Shown: one piece after another, positions 39,761 to 50,457 of the stretch
How the letters are laid out: each line of letters starts with the position of its first letter
How positions within the stretch are numbered: position 1 is the stretch's first letter
From: Burkholderiaceae bacterium
GTDB lineage: Bacteria > Pseudomonadota > Gammaproteobacteria > Burkholderiales > Burkholderiaceae_E
Length of the DNA: 64,000 nucleotides
NCBI GenBank assembly: GCA_024637155.1
Contig: JAGXFR010000056.1
Location: 84,172-148,171, forward strand
Direction: 5' to 3'
Made by a program: the position numbers and the translations under genes
Notes under the pieces: model-generated
What the model saw: only the letters and a program-made list of their open reading frames with translations
Database searches by the model: none
Told to the model about the DNA's origin: nothing

Positions 39761-42316
39761 TCAGGATGCCGATGCCGCGGGGGCACCGCCCTCCGGTTGC
39801 GGCAAGGTGAGGCGCGCGTCGCGCACACGCGGCTCGAGCAGGCGCCCCTTGCGCGAGCGCACACCGTCGTAGGCCGCCAGCGAAGTGCCGCTGAAAACGC
39901 GCGACACGGTCCGCGTGCCGCGACCGGCCCCTTCGATGAGCACGCCGGCAGCCCCGTGAACGATCGCCTGTGCGAGCCCCTCGCCGGCGTCCAGTCCCAT
40001 CAGGATCACGCCGCGCCCGCCGCTGCGCAGCACCTTCAGCTCGGAGAGCGCGAAGCTGAGCGCGCGCCCGTTGGCCGATACGCAGAGCACCCGCTCGAGT
40101 CCGCTGCCAAAGAGCGCGGGGCGCAACACCTCGTCACCCTCGTCCAGCGTCACGAAAGCCTTGCCCTGGCGATTGCGGCCGACCAGGTCGCCGGTGCGGC
40201 ACGCGAACCCGTTGCCGCCGCGCAGCGAGATCAGCAAGCCCGTGTCCACGTCCGCGGCAAAGGCCCGGGCCAGGCGCGTCCCGGTTTCGAGTTCGATCAG
40301 GCTGGTCACCGGCACGCCGTCGCCTCGCGCCGAGGGCAGCTGCGCAACCGGCACGGAGTACACGCGCCCGGAACTGGAGATCGCGAACAGCTGGTCGGTG
40401 GTCTGCACTTCGTAGGCGCCATCGAACGCGTCGCCGGGCTTGAAGGTGAACTGCGCGGTGTCGTGCCCATGTCCCTGGCGCGATCGCACCCACCCCTTCT
40501 GCGAGACGACGACGGTGACGGGCTCCTCGAGCACCCGCACCTCGGCCGTGGTGCGCTCCGCCTCCTCGACCCGGGTGCGCCGATCGTCGCCGTAGAGTTT
40601 CGCGTCGGCCTCGATCTCGCGAATCACCTGCCTGCGCATCGCCGCGGCGCTCGCGAGCAATGCCTCGAGTTCGTCACGCCGGGAACGCAGTTCGGCAAGT
40701 TCGCGCTCGATGCGCAGGGCCTCGAGGCGTGCGAGCTGGCGCAGGCGGATTTCGAGGATGTCGTCGGCCTGACGCTCGGTCAGTCCGAAGCGCGCGATCA
40801 GCGCCGGTCCCGGCTCGTCGGACGCGCGGATGATCGCGATCACTTCGTCGAGGTTGAGCAGCACCAGCTGGCGGCCTTCGAGCACATGAATGCGCTCGCT
40901 GGCGCGCGCGAGCCGGTGTTGCGTGCGCCGGGTGACCGTGTCGGTGCGGAACTCGCCCCACTCGCGCAGCATCGCGACGAGTCCCTTCTGGCCGGGCCGC
41001 CCGTCGCGCCCCACGCTCACGAGGTTCACCGATACGTTGCTCTCCAGGCTGGTGTGCGCGAGCAGCGCATTGCGCAGTTCGTCGGGAGCGATGCGCGAGG
41101 TCTTGGGCTCGAAGACGAGCCGCACCTTGGCGTCCTTCCCGGACTCGTCGCGCACCGCGTCGAGCACCGAGAGCATCACCTGCTTGAGTTGCTGCTGCTC
41201 GGGATTCAGCGACTTCTTGCCCGCGCGCACCTTCGGGTTGGTCAGCTCTTCGATTTCCTCGAGCACTTTCTGCGCCGAGACGCCGTGTGGCAGCTCGTTG
41301 ACGACCAGCTGCCACTGCCCGCGGGCGAGTTCCTCGATCGCGTGGTTGGCCCGCACCTTGATTGAACCCTTGCCGAACGCGTAGATCTCGCGCAGGTCCG
41401 CCGCGGCGGTGATGATCTGCCCGCCGCCCGGAAAGTCCGGGGCCGGCAGCAGCGCGAGCACATCGTCGAGTTCGGCCTTCGGATTGCGCAGCAGCGCGAT
41501 CGCGGCAGCGGCGACTTCGCGCAGGTTGTGCGGCGGGATCTCGGTGGCCAGCCCGACCGCGATCCCGGAGGCGCCATTGAGCAGCACCATCGGCAGGCGC
41601 GCCGGGAGTTGCGTCGGTTCGCGCTGCGAGCCGTCGTAGTTCGCGACGAAATCGACCGTACCCTCGTCGATCTCGTCGAGCAGCAGCCTCGCGTAGCGCG
41701 TCAGGCGCGCCTCGGTGTAGCGCATCGCGGCGGGTCCGTCGCCGTCGCGGGAACCGAAGTTCCCGTGTCCGTCGACCAGCGGGTAGCGCAGCGTGAAGTC
41801 CTGCGCCATGCGCACCAGCGCCTCGTATGCCGCGACGTCACCGTGCGGGTGGAACTTCCCGAGCACGTCGCCGACCACGCGCGCCGCCTTGACCGGCTTG
41901 GCCGTGGGCCCCAGCCCCATCTCGCTCATCGAGTAGAGGATGCGCCGCTGGACCGGCTTCTGCCCGTCGCAGACGTCCGGCAGTGCGCGGCCCTTGACCA
42001 CCGAAACGGCGTAGTCGAGATAGGCGCGCTCGGCGAACTCGGCGAGCGCGATCGAGTCGTCGCCCTCCCCACCGCCGCCGGCCGATGGGATGGGTGCGAC
42101 ATCGCCCGGAACCGGCTGCGACTCGGGGCTCGGCTGCGACTCGGGGATCGGCTGCGACTCGGGGACCGAGTCCGACCCCGGCTCCGGCACCGCGTCCGGC
42201 TCGGGCTCCGCCCCCAGCAGGCCCTCGTCGGGCGTCGCCGCGGCGGGCGGTTCCACCGGCTCGAACAGGTCGCGCTCGGGCAGAACCGGACGGCGACGGC
42301 GACGACGCGGGCTCAT
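39761..42316 (-). CDS. parC: DNA topoisomerase IV subunit A
   Basis: DNA cleavage subunit of the decatenase, 851 aa. The WHD has the catalytic Tyr in [10 protein letters not shown] and the HPHGD loop; five or six C-terminal beta-pinwheel blades follow. At the position of E. coli ParC Ser80 there is Val ([10 protein letters not shown]). The N-terminus carries an extra ~85-residue acidic Pro-rich lead with three PESQP repeats not found in E. coli. ATG 42316 overlaps the parE stop (ATGA). Confidence 0.95.
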   Translation of the reverse strand: MSPRRRRRRPVLPERDLFEPVEPPAAATPDEGLLGAEPEPDAVPEPGSDSVPESQPIPESQPSPESQPVPGDVAPIPSAGGGGEGDDSIALAEFAERAYLDYAVSVVKGRALPDVCDGQKPVQRRILYSMSEMGLGPTAKPVKAARVVGDVLGKFHPHGDVAAYEALVRMAQDFTLRYPLVDGHGNFGSRDGDGPAAMRYTEARLTRYARLLLDEIDEGTVDFVANYDGSQREPTQLPARLPMVLLNGASGIAVGLATEIPPHNLREVAAAAIALLRNPKAELDDVLALLPAPDFPGGGQIITAAADLREIYAFGKGSIKVRANHAIEELARGQWQLVVNELPHGVSAQKVLEEIEELTNPKVRAGKKSLNPEQQQLKQVMLSVLDAVRDESGKDAKVRLVFEPKTSRIAPDELRNALLAHTSLESNVSVNLVSVGRDGRPGQKGLVAMLREWGEFRTDTVTRRTQHRLARASERIHVLEGRQLVLLNLDEVIAIIRASDEPGPALIARFGLTERQADDILEIRLRQLARLEALRIERELAELRSRRDELEALLASAAAMRRQVIREIEADAKLYGDDRRTRVEEAERTTAEVRVLEEPVTVVVSQKGWVRSRQGHGHDTAQFTFKPGDAFDGAYEVQTTDQLFAISSSGRVYSVPVAQLPSARGDGVPVTSLIELETGTRLARAFAADVDTGLLISLRGGNGFACRTGDLVGRNRQGKAFVTLDEGDEVLRPALFGSGLERVLCVSANGRALSFALSELKVLRSGGRGVILMGLDAGEGLAQAIVHGAAGVLIEGAGRGTRTVSRVFSGTSLAAYDGVRSRKGRLLEPRVRDARLTLPQPEGGAPAASAS
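42113..42166. repeat. Three 18-bp tandem repeats in the parC N-terminal region
   Basis: The unit CGGCTGCGACTCGGGG plus two variable bases occurs at 42113-42130, 42131-42148 and 42149-42166, encoding consecutive PESQP hexapeptides on the minus strand. A recent in-frame slippage expansion in a disordered lead peptide. Confidence 0.9.
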
Positions 42317-44292
42317 ACGTCCACCTCCGCTTCGTTGCCGCGGCGCTCGAGCCACGAGCGCCGTGCCGCCGCCTCGTTGCGTCCCATCAGCATCGTGAAG
42401 CAGCGCTCGGTGTCGCCGCGCGGCAGGGAGCCGAATTCGACGGGCAGCAGGCGCCGCGTGTCCGGGTTCATCGTCGTTTCCCACAGCTGCTCGGCGTTCA
42501 TCTCGCCCAGTCCCTTGAAGCGCGACAGGCTCCAGCTTCCCTCGCGCACGCCGTCCTTGCGCAACTTGTCCTCGACGTGGCGCAGTTCCCCGTCGTCCAG
42601 GCAGTAGATCTTGCGCAGCGGACGCTTGCCCTGCGCCGGCAGATCGACGCGATAGAGGGGCGGCCGCGCGATGTGCAGGTGACCGTGCTCGATGAGTCGG
42701 GGAAAGTGACGCAGGAAGAGCGTCAGCAGCAGCACCTGGATGTGCGAGCCGTCGACGTCGGCGTCCGAGAGGATGCAGATCCTGCCGTAGCGCAGCCCCG
42801 CGAGGTCCGGATCGTCGTCGGAACCGTGCGGGTCCACGCCGATCGCCACCGCGATGTTGTGGATCTCGTTGTTGGCGAAGAGCCGGTCCCGATCGACCTC
42901 CCAGCTGTTCAGGACCTTGCCGCGCAGCGGCAGGATCGCCTGGAACTCCTTGTCCCGGCCCAGCTTGGCCGAGCCGCCCGCCGAATCCCCCTCGACGAGG
43001 AACAATTCGTTGCGCGTGATGTCGGAGGATTCGCAGTCGGTCAATTTGCCCGGCAGCACCGCAACCCCGGAACTCTTGCGCTTCTCCACCTTCTGCGCGG
43101 CACGGCTGCGCGCCTGCGCCTGGCGAATGACGAATTCCGCAAGCCGCCTGCCCAGGTCGACGTGCTGGTTGAGCCACAATTCGAGCGGCGGCCGCGCGAT
43201 CGAAGAAACCAGCCGCACCGCATCGCGCGAGTTCAGACGCTCCTTGATCTGGCCCTGGAACTGGGGATCGAGCACGCGCGCCGAGAGGACGAAGCTGGCC
43301 CGCGCGAAAACGTCCTCGGGAAGCAGCTTGACCCCCTTGGGCTGCAGACCGTGCAACTCGATGAAGCCCTTGACGGCCACGAACAGGCCTTCCCGCAGCC
43401 CGGACTCGTGCGTGCCGCCCGCGCGCGTCGGAATCAGGTTGACGTAGGACTCGCGCACCGGAGTCCCGCTCTCGGTCCAGGCGACCACCCACGCCGCCCC
43501 CTCGCCTTCGGCAAAGGTATCGTGGCCCGCGCCCACTTCGTGCGTGCCCTCGAAGAGCGGAATCAGCGGCTCGTCGGCGCCCTGCTGCGCGAGCGACTCG
43601 GACAGATAGCCGCGCAACCCCTCCTCGTACTGCCACTGCTCGGTGCGTTCGTTCTTCTCGTCGGTGAACGTCACGCGCAGACCCGGCAGCAGCACTGCCT
43701 TGGAGCGCAGCAGGTGCAGCAGATCCGCCATCGGCAGCGTCGGCGTGTCGAAGTACTTGGGATTCGGCCAGAAGCGCACCCGCGTGCCGGTGCGTCGTTC
43801 GCCGCGCGCGAAGGGTCGCGACGACAGCGGCGCCGCAAGTTCGCCGTCGGCGAACGCGATTTCGTGCACGGCGCCGTCGCGCCAGACCGTCACTTCGAAG
43901 CGCTTCGAGAGCGCGTTGGTGACGGATACGCCCACGCCGTGCAGGCCGCCGGAGAAGCTGTACGCGCCTCCAGCCCCCTTGTCGAACTTGCCGCCGGCGT
44001 GCAGCCGGGTGAATACGATCTCGACGACCGGAAGCTTTTCCTCGGGATGCGCACCCACCGGAATGCCGCGTCCGTCGTCTTCAACCGAGACGCTCCCGTC
44101 GGCATGCAGCGTGACGGCGATCAGCGCGCAGTAGCCCGCCAGGCCTTCGTCGGCCGCGTTGTCGAGCACTTCCTGGAAGATGTGCAGCGTGTTCTCGGTT
44201 CGGGTGTACATGCCCGGACGCTGGCGCACGGGCTCGAGCCCCTTGAGGACCCGGATCGAGGATTCGGTGTATTCGCTTTTCTTGACGGCCAT
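42313..44292 (-). CDS. parE: DNA topoisomerase IV subunit B
   Basis: ATPase subunit of topoisomerase IV, 659 aa. GHKL domain with [18 protein letters not shown] and [20 protein letters not shown] domain with [11 protein letters not shown] and [12 protein letters not shown] 44292 gives [13 protein letters not shown]; a more upstream TTG is unlikely. Paired with parC in one transcription unit. Confidence 0.97.
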   Translation of the reverse strand: MAVKKSEYTESSIRVLKGLEPVRQRPGMYTRTENTLHIFQEVLDNAADEGLAGYCALIAVTLHADGSVSVEDDGRGIPVGAHPEEKLPVVEIVFTRLHAGGKFDKGAGGAYSFSGGLHGVGVSVTNALSKRFEVTVWRDGAVHEIAFADGELAAPLSSRPFARGERRTGTRVRFWPNPKYFDTPTLPMADLLHLLRSKAVLLPGLRVTFTDEKNERTEQWQYEEGLRGYLSESLAQQGADEPLIPLFEGTHEVGAGHDTFAEGEGAAWVVAWTESGTPVRESYVNLIPTRAGGTHESGLREGLFVAVKGFIELHGLQPKGVKLLPEDVFARASFVLSARVLDPQFQGQIKERLNSRDAVRLVSSIARPPLELWLNQHVDLGRRLAEFVIRQAQARSRAAQKVEKRKSSGVAVLPGKLTDCESSDITRNELFLVEGDSAGGSAKLGRDKEFQAILPLRGKVLNSWEVDRDRLFANNEIHNIAVAIGVDPHGSDDDPDLAGLRYGRICILSDADVDGSHIQVLLLTLFLRHFPRLIEHGHLHIARPPLYRVDLPAQGKRPLRKIYCLDDGELRHVEDKLRKDGVREGSWSLSRFKGLGEMNAEQLWETTMNPDTRRLLPVEFGSLPRGDTERCFTMLMGRNEAAARRSWLERRGNEAEVDV

Positions 44293-44364
44293 GGTTCCTG
44301 CGGGCGTTGGCAACTCGCCGGAGCGCTCAGGGAGCCCCCGGGGTGGGGTTTATTCTACGGGGCC

Positions 44365-46233
44365 TCAGATGCCGATCTGCGCGCCCAGCTCGACCACCCG
44401 GTTGGGGGGGAGGCCGAAGTAGTGCGCCACACTCGCGCTGGCGCGCAGCATCCAGCCAAAGAGCGAACGTCGCCACCCGAAGAGTCCGCGTCGCGACACC
44501 GACACGATCGCCGGTTTGCTCGTGAAAAATGAGGTCTCCTCGGGATCGAAGTGAACCCCCTTGCGCGCGACCAGCTTCAGGGCCTGCGGCACATTCGGTT
44601 CCTCGCGAAATCCGTAATGCAGCACGATGTCGATGATCCCGTCCTCGCGCTTGGAAAGTTCCACCCGCTCGTCGTCTGCGACCATCGGCACATCGTCAAA
44701 TCGCACCGTCACGAACGCCGTCTGCGTGTGCACCACCTTGTTGTGCTTGAGGTTGTGCAGGAACGCGCTGGGGTAGCGTCCCGGCGTCGCACCGAAGAAG
44801 ATCGCAAATCCGGGCACGCGCGGGATTCCCGACAGGTCGACTTCGCCGGCCAGCCGCCGCGCGGCGGGCGAAACCGCCTTGCGTGCGCGCAGGATGTCCG
44901 TGCCCCGACGCCACGTCGAGAGCAGCGTGAACACGCCCAGCGCCAGCGCGATCGGGAACCAGCCGCCGTGCATGAACTTCGTCGCATTCGCGGCGAAATA
45001 GAAGGACTCGATCGTGGCGGTGATCAGGAACAGACCCCAGAGCCAGCGCAGCGAATGCTGCCGGGCAAGCGGCAGCACGAGCAGCATGATCACGCTGCTG
45101 ATCAGCAGGTCGCCCGCCACGGCGATTCCGTAGGCCGCCGCGAGCCCGTCCGCGCTGCGAAAGGTGAGGACCAGAACGATAACCGCCACCATCAGCAGTG
45201 AGTTCACGAGCGGAATGTAGATCTGACCGCGCTCGGTATCCGAGGTGTGCACCACGCGCAGGCGGGGCAGGAAATCGAGCCGCGACGCCTGCTGGGTCAC
45301 GGAGAACGCGCCCGAGATCGTCGCCTGCGAGGCGATGATCGTCGCGAAGGTGGCCAGCACGATGAGCGGCAGCAGCAGCGCCTCGGGGGCAAGCAGGTAG
45401 AAGGGGTTGCGCGCAGCCTCCGGGTTGCGCAGCAGCAACGCGCCCTGCCCCAGGTAATTGATCATCAGCGCCGGAAACACCATCGTGAACCAGGCCGTGC
45501 GCACGGTCCGGGGACCGAAGTGCCCCATGTCGGCGTACAGCGCCTCGGCGCCAGTCAGGCAGAGGAACACCGCACCCGCAGCGGCGAACGCCCAACCGGT
45601 GTGATCGACGACAAAGGACAATGCATGCCCCGGGTTCAGTGCCGCGATCACCGAAGGCGTGGCCGCCACGCTGATCGCGCCGAACACCGCCAGCGAACCG
45701 AACCAGACGACCATCACGGGCCCAAAGAGCGATCCCACGCGGGCCGTCCCATGACGCTGCACGAGGAACAGTCCCACCAGAATCACCAACGCGATTGGCA
45801 CGGTCAGGTGATCGAGAGCATGCGAGGCGACCCCGATTCCCTCGACCGCCGAGAGCACCGAGATCGCGGGCGTGATCACCGCGTCGCCGTAGAAGAGGGA
45901 GGCCGCGAACGCGCCCATCACGGTGACGACCCATTTCAGGCGCGGACGGTCGCGCACTACGCCCAGCGCAAAGGAGAGCAGCGCCAGCACGCCCCCTTCG
46001 CCCCGGTGATCGAAACGCAGCATCACCACGACATACTTGATGGCGACGATGATCAGCACCGACCAGAAGATCATCGAGAGCGCGGCGAGCACGTTCTGCT
46101 CGGTGAGCGGAATTGCGAACGAGCCGCTGAAAACGGCGCGAAACGCATAGAGCGGACTGGTACCGATGTCGCCGTAGACCACACCAAGTGCGGCGATCGT
46201 CAGTGCCGACCGGGAGGTCTTCGAGACGGACAT
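44365..46233 (-). CDS. kup: Low-affinity potassium uptake protein Kup
   Basis: 622-aa K+/H+ symporter of the KUP/HAK family with twelve N-terminal helices and a cytosolic C-terminal domain of about 150 residues. AALGVVYGDIGTSPLYA and GDAVITPAISVLSAVEGI are diagnostic. ATG 46233; a TACACT -10-like box lies only 8 bp upstream, so the message may be almost leaderless. Divergent from the small DMT gene. Confidence 0.95.
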   Translation of the reverse strand: MSVSKTSRSALTIAALGVVYGDIGTSPLYAFRAVFSGSFAIPLTEQNVLAALSMIFWSVLIIVAIKYVVVMLRFDHRGEGGVLALLSFALGVVRDRPRLKWVVTVMGAFAASLFYGDAVITPAISVLSAVEGIGVASHALDHLTVPIALVILVGLFLVQRHGTARVGSLFGPVMVVWFGSLAVFGAISVAATPSVIAALNPGHALSFVVDHTGWAFAAAGAVFLCLTGAEALYADMGHFGPRTVRTAWFTMVFPALMINYLGQGALLLRNPEAARNPFYLLAPEALLLPLIVLATFATIIASQATISGAFSVTQQASRLDFLPRLRVVHTSDTERGQIYIPLVNSLLMVAVIVLVLTFRSADGLAAAYGIAVAGDLLISSVIMLLVLPLARQHSLRWLWGLFLITATIESFYFAANATKFMHGGWFPIALALGVFTLLSTWRRGTDILRARKAVSPAARRLAGEVDLSGIPRVPGFAIFFGATPGRYPSAFLHNLKHNKVVHTQTAFVTVRFDDVPMVADDERVELSKREDGIIDIVLHYGFREEPNVPQALKLVARKGVHFDPEETSFFTSKPAIVSVSRRGLFGWRRSLFGWMLRASASVAHYFGLPPNRVVELGAQIGI

Positions 46234-46273
46234 GGCCCGCAAGTGTAGCAAGATGCGCGACAATGCGCGCACC

Positions 46274-46651
46274 ATGAATGCCGCCAGTTTCGCCCTCGTT
46301 CTCACCGGTGTGGTCCTCAACGCGCTTGCCCAGTCGCTGCTCAAACTCGGCACCAATCGCGTCGGCGACCTCGACTTCTCGCTTTCCGCCGCCTGGACGA
46401 CCAGCGTCCGAATCCTCTCGGAGTGGCCGTTCCTGCTGGGCTTTGCCGCTTATGGCATCAGCCTCGTGGTGTGGATTGCCGCGCTGACCCGCGTGCCGGT
46501 GACCGTCGCCTACCCGATGCTCTCGATCGGCTACGTGATCAACGCGCTCATCGCCCGCTACTGGCTCGGCGAGACGATGTCGCTCGGAGGCTGGACGGGA
46601 ATCGTGCTGATCGGGCTCGGCGTGTGGCTGATCGCCCGTCAGGCGGGCTGA
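46274..46651 (+). CDS. Small four-helix DMT/SMR-type transporter
   Basis: 125 aa with four hydrophobic helices; LGTNRVGDLDF is the loop after helix 1 and RVPVTVAYPMLSIGYVINALIA matches the ArnE/ArnF and EmrE-like group. These act as dimers to move lipid-linked or cationic substrates. ATG 46274. A GACAAT box lies 11 bp upstream, suggesting a very short leader. Confidence 0.85.
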   Translation: MNAASFALVLTGVVLNALAQSLLKLGTNRVGDLDFSLSAAWTTSVRILSEWPFLLGFAAYGISLVVWIAALTRVPVTVAYPMLSIGYVINALIARYWLGETMSLGGWTGIVLIGLGVWLIARQAG

Positions 46652-46968
46652 TCCCGGGTTCGCCCCGCCGCGGAACCCGGATCCTGCGTGAAAACCGCAG
46701 ACTCTTTTCTTAATTACGCCTCCCTTACTGGCGAGGCACCTGTTACACTTAACTTTATCCATGATTGCATTCCGGTCATTCCGGTGTGCGATCAGGTGGC
46801 GGCGTGGCTCAACTGGGCCGTGACGGCGTGGAAAAGTGCCAAGGGGCAGGCCCGGTCCCGGATCGGGGGAGACACCGGTTCGTTCCGTAGACGTGAACAT
46901 ACGCGCAGAGGTGTCGCCAAATCGGCTGCACTGATCGCTCGCACAAACAAGACTTCACGGAAACCAAT
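46652..46968 (+). other. Intergenic region before the two-component system
   Basis: 317 bp without a credible gene. It holds a GC hairpin (CCGGGTTC...GAACCCGG near 46653-46680), a weaker hairpin CTGCG/CGCAG followed by CTCTTTTCTT (46684-46711) that may end the DMT transcript, several CTTAA-like strings near 46709-46752, and a tandem repeat. The last 150 bp probably include the leader of the response-regulator operon. Confidence 0.6.
46768..46785 (+). repeat. Tandem CATTCCGGT repeat upstream of the response regulator
   Basis: Two adjacent identical 9-bp copies, CATTCCGGT-CATTCCGGT, about 185 bp before the regulator gene. OmpR-family regulators bind direct repeats with 10-11 bp pitch, so this could be an autoregulatory site; 9-bp spacing is a little short. 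Confidence 0.35.
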
Positions 46969-47628
46969 ATGCGCATTCTGCTAGTCGAAGACGATTCGAT
47001 GATCGGCAAGGCCGTTCAGCAGGGACTTAAGGCAGCGGGCTTCAGCGTCGACTGGACCCGCAGCGGCCAGACCGTCCTCACCACGCTGTCCGAGTCGACC
47101 TACAACCTCATGCTGCTTGACCTCGGCCTGCCGGCCGTCAACGGACTGGACCTGCTGAAGAACCTGCGCGCCTCGGGAAACCACGTGCCGGTGCTGATCG
47201 TGACGGCGCGCGACGCCATCCCGGATCGGATTGCCGGTCTCGACGCCGGTGCCGACGACTACGTGGTCAAGCCCTTCGACCTCGACGAGTTGATCGCCCG
47301 GATCCGGGCGCTGCTGCGACGTCATGCCGGCAGCGGCGCGCCGATCCTGGAGTGCGGCCCGCTCACCCTCGACCCGGCCGGTCGGATCGTGCGTCTGCGC
47401 GGCGAGCCGATCGATCTGTCGGCCCGCGAATTCATGATTCTCGAGGCGCTGATGCGCAAGCCCGGAGCGGTCTTGTCGCGGATGGACCTCGAAGCAGCGG
47501 TCTACAGCGGCAGCGACAAGATCGAGAGCAATGTGATCGAAGTGCACCTGCACAATCTGCGCCGCAAGATCGGCGCGGAACTGATCCGCAACATCCGCGG
47601 CGTCGGCTACCGAATCGCCGAAGGCTGA
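46969..47628 (+). CDS. OmpR-family response regulator (QseB/PmrA-like)
   Basis: 219 aa. Receiver domain with acidic pocket EDD (7-9), phospho-acceptor Asp in LMLLDLGLPAVNG (near residue 51), Thr in IVTARD and Lys in YVVKPFD; then a winged-helix DNA-binding domain ending NLRRKIGAELIRNIRGVGYRI. Followed one base later by its sensor kinase. Resembles QseB/PmrA; the stimulus is not deducible. Confidence 0.95.
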   Translation: MRILLVEDDSMIGKAVQQGLKAAGFSVDWTRSGQTVLTTLSESTYNLMLLDLGLPAVNGLDLLKNLRASGNHVPVLIVTARDAIPDRIAGLDAGADDYVVKPFDLDELIARIRALLRRHAGSGAPILECGPLTLDPAGRIVRLRGEPIDLSAREFMILEALMRKPGAVLSRMDLEAAVYSGSDKIESNVIEVHLHNLRRKIGAELIRNIRGVGYRIAEG

Positions 47629-47629
47629 A

Positions 47630-48994
47630 ATGCGCTCGATCCGGATCAGCCTGCTGTCGTGGCTGATCGCGCTGCAGATGCTCGCCCTGGTGCTGCTGGT
47701 GGCATCCACCTACGCGCACACGCTCGCACGGATGAACGAGCTGCTCGACGCGGAACTGCGCCAGATCGCGCTGACCGCGATGCTGCACTTCGATGAAGAG
47801 GCCCCGGCGAGTCAGGCGCACGGTCTCGATCGAGCGCACCCCCCCGACCTGAAACTGGTGACCCAGGTCTGGACCGCGGACGGCCGCAGGATTCACGGAT
47901 CGCAGGCGGATCCGGGCATCTGGTTCACCCCCGAGGAGGGCTACACCACGCGTTCGCGCGGCGGCAACCGCTGGCGTGTCTTCACCGTGCGCAGTGAAAA
48001 GGGGCTGCTCTACCAGGCGGCGCAGAATATCGAGGACCGCAAGGCGGTCGCCCTGGACATCGCCTTCAAGATGGTCATTCCCAGCGTGGTGATCGTACTG
48101 GCCATTGCGGCCCTGCTCACCTGGGCGCTGCACCGCAGCCTGCTCCCGCTGGCGAGCACCTCGCTGGAGGTCGGACGCCGCAGCGCCACATCCCTCAAGG
48201 CCATCGACGCCGCAGGCCTGCCCAGCGAAGTGCACCCGCTGATCACATCGATCAACGCCCTGATGAACCGACTCGACCGGGCACTCGCGGCACAGCGTCA
48301 GTTCACCGCCGACGCAGCGCACGAGTTGCGCACACCGCTGACTGCGCTGCGCCTGCAGTTGCGGATGCTGGCCAGCGCGACCGACGAGGCCGAGCGTTCT
48401 GCCGCGATGGACGACATGCGCGCGGGGCTGGAGCGCGCAACGCGCCAGGTCGAGCAGCTCCTCGCGCTGTCCCGACTTGACCCGGAGGCGACGAGTCGTC
48501 GCGACGAACCGGTCGATTTCGCCGCGTTGGTGCGCTCGGTGGTCAGCGAGTTCAGCCCGCGCGCTCAGGCACTCGGGATCGACCTGGGAGCGGCCGTCGC
48601 CGAGACCGACGCGACGGTTCGGGGTGACCCCGACCAACTGCGCGTTCTGCTCAACAATCTGGTCGACAACGCGCTGCGCTACACGCCGAGCGGTGGTCGC
48701 GTCGATGTGCGCCTGATCGCCGAACCCGGAGTGGACGCCATCGTTCTGGAGGTGCTCGATGACGGTCCCGGCATCGCCCCCGAGGAGCGGCCCCGCGTCT
48801 TCGACCGTTTCTACCGCGCGGCGAGTTCCCAGACCGAAACGGAGACCATCGCCGGGACCGGGCTCGGGCTGGCGATCGTCAAGTCGATCGCCGAACGACA
48901 GGGCGCGCGCATCACGCTCGAAAACGGACTGCACGACGGGCGCGGACCGGGCCTCGGCGTGCGCGTCGCGTTCCCGACCACGGCGGCGGGCTGA
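47630..48994 (+). CDS. Sensor histidine kinase (QseC-like)
   Basis: 454-aa membrane kinase: helix at about 9-28, periplasmic domain of ~115 residues, second helix at about 147-167, HAMP-like linker, H-box AADAAHELRTPLTALRLQL (phospho-His), and N, G1 and G2 boxes (NNLVDNALRYTP, DDGPGIAPEE, GTGLGLAIVKSI). The periplasmic part contains a 2CSK-type N-terminal fold pattern as in QseC. Translationally linked to the regulator. Confidence 0.94.
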   Translation: MRSIRISLLSWLIALQMLALVLLVASTYAHTLARMNELLDAELRQIALTAMLHFDEEAPASQAHGLDRAHPPDLKLVTQVWTADGRRIHGSQADPGIWFTPEEGYTTRSRGGNRWRVFTVRSEKGLLYQAAQNIEDRKAVALDIAFKMVIPSVVIVLAIAALLTWALHRSLLPLASTSLEVGRRSATSLKAIDAAGLPSEVHPLITSINALMNRLDRALAAQRQFTADAAHELRTPLTALRLQLRMLASATDEAERSAAMDDMRAGLERATRQVEQLLALSRLDPEATSRRDEPVDFAALVRSVVSEFSPRAQALGIDLGAAVAETDATVRGDPDQLRVLLNNLVDNALRYTPSGGRVDVRLIAEPGVDAIVLEVLDDGPGIAPEERPRVFDRFYRAASSQTETETIAGTGLGLAIVKSIAERQGARITLENGLHDGRGPGLGVRVAFPTTAAG

Positions 48995-49053
48995 GCGACA
49001 CGCGCGCCGTGCGCTGCCCTTTTGCCGACCGCCCAAGATCAGGAGGATTCGAA

Positions 49054-49554
49054 ATGCGTCGTCGCTGGATACCCTGGGCCGGACTCCTGCTTTGCCTGCC
49101 GCTGCTGCCGGCCTGCAGCAGCTATGCGCCACCCGATCGCGCGTCCGGAATGACCCGGGACGAATTGGTGGCACGCATGGGCCCACCCGAAATGGAACGC
49201 AGGATGGACACAGGCAGCCGGCTGGAATTCCCGCGCGGCCCCTTTGGCAAGCAGACCTGGTTCGTCTATTTCGACGCAACTGGACGCGCGCTTCGCGCCG
49301 AGCAGGTACTGACCCGAGCGAACTTCGAGCGTGTTGTCCCTGGCATGGCACAGGACGATTTGCGCAAGCTGCTTGGTCGACCCGCCGAGTTTCAGGTGCT
49401 CGCGCGTGCGCGCGGAATGGTTTGGAGCTACCGCTACGAGAACAACGACTGCCTGTGGTTCCAGGTGGAACTGTCGCTTGAGCAGCAGGTGCGCTCCGCG
49501 GGCTATGGCGAGCCGCCCGAATGCGCAACGCCGAACGATCGCTCCGGGGATTGA
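49054..49554 (+). CDS. BamE/SmpA-like outer-membrane lipoprotein
   Basis: 166 aa with a signal peptide and lipobox LLPAC near residue 21. The mature part has two short repeats of the SmpA/OmlA kind (GMTRDELVARMGPPEME and GMAQDDLRKLLGRPAEF), each the beginning of a BamE-like alpha-beta unit. ATG 49054 is fixed by an AGGAGG 7 nt upstream. Stand-alone paralogue; true BamE function is not assured. Converges with the Yip1 gene. Confidence 0.85.
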   Translation: MRRRWIPWAGLLLCLPLLPACSSYAPPDRASGMTRDELVARMGPPEMERRMDTGSRLEFPRGPFGKQTWFVYFDATGRALRAEQVLTRANFERVVPGMAQDDLRKLLGRPAEFQVLARARGMVWSYRYENNDCLWFQVELSLEQQVRSAGYGEPPECATPNDRSGD

Positions 49555-49570
49555 CTCGACCCGCGCGGCA

Positions 49571-50368
49571 CTACTGCTTCGGCATCCCCGGCACTTGTCC
49601 TCCCTGCAATAGCGCAGCCACCTCCTTGCTGGCCTGTTCGATCGCCGCCGCGTCGCCGGACTGCTGGGCCTGCTCAAGCTTCTTCCCGGCCTCCTCCATC
49701 CGCTTGCTCCATGCTTCGACCTTGGCCACGTCCACGTTGACCGTGCCCTTGGGCGTATCGATCGAGATCTGGCCGGTCGGCGCCCCCATGCCCGCCATCG
49801 GGTCACCGCGGAAGCTGCCCAGGATGGCTCCGACAATAAAGCCCACGACCATCGCGCAGACCACCACGACCGCCGTGTAGGTCAGCGTCTTTTCCTGGGG
49901 CACCTTCATCAGTGTGGGAACACCCAGGTAGAGCAGGTACAGCGAGTAGAGCGAAGCGACGAGACTCAAGACGCCCAGGGCCGGAATCAGGCCGAAGATG
50001 CCCCCCACCATCGCAGCCGTGCTGCTGTAGGCCACCAGTTTCAGGGCATTCATCGGGTTCTTCTGTCCGCCAAAGCGCGGGGCCAGCGCGTCGGCAATCA
50101 GGGCCACGACGTAGACCATCCCCAGCGCCATGACATAGCCCAGGATCATCTGGACCAGTCCGGTCATCACGGGAACGCGCAGCGAGACGCCGAAACCGCT
50201 GATTCCGAAAATGGACATGCCGATGAAACCCGCCACCGGCGGGATGGCGGCGAGAATCATGATGTATTGCTTGTAGAGGGTCGCCGCAGTCGCTTCTTCG
50301 GTCTCGATGACGGACCAGGTCGGCTTCGGCGCAAGCAGGATTTCCTTGACGCGCGCGATGATGTTCAT
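49571..50368 (-). CDS. Yip1-domain membrane protein
   Basis: 265-aa protein with about five helices in a Yip1/YIF1-type domain (residues ~10-190) and a C-terminal soluble, helical tail rich in Ala/Gln (KLEQAQQSGDAAAIEQASKE). Start MNIIARVKEILLAPKPTWSVI is the usual beginning of bacterial Yip1 proteins. Function unknown; no partners nearby. Confidence 0.85.
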   Translation of the reverse strand: MNIIARVKEILLAPKPTWSVIETEEATAATLYKQYIMILAAIPPVAGFIGMSIFGISGFGVSLRVPVMTGLVQMILGYVMALGMVYVVALIADALAPRFGGQKNPMNALKLVAYSSTAAMVGGIFGLIPALGVLSLVASLYSLYLLYLGVPTLMKVPQEKTLTYTAVVVVCAMVVGFIVGAILGSFRGDPMAGMGAPTGQISIDTPKGTVNVDVAKVEAWSKRMEEAGKKLEQAQQSGDAAAIEQASKEVAALLQGGQVPGMPKQ

Positions 50369-50457
50369 GGCTTTCCTTTCACGAGGGAGAGGCGTAGCTA
50401 TCGTAGAGCGTCACCGGCGGCTGATCCAGCGCTTTTTTGCGGCCGTGCCGGCAAGCC

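Noticed and set aside
42113..42166. CRISPR-like repeat spacing
   Set aside because: Units are directly adjacent without spacers and in frame within parC; they are a coding tandem repeat.
42085..44532. 815-codon plus-strand open frame
   Set aside because: Antisense to parE and the start of parC, no recognisable domain.
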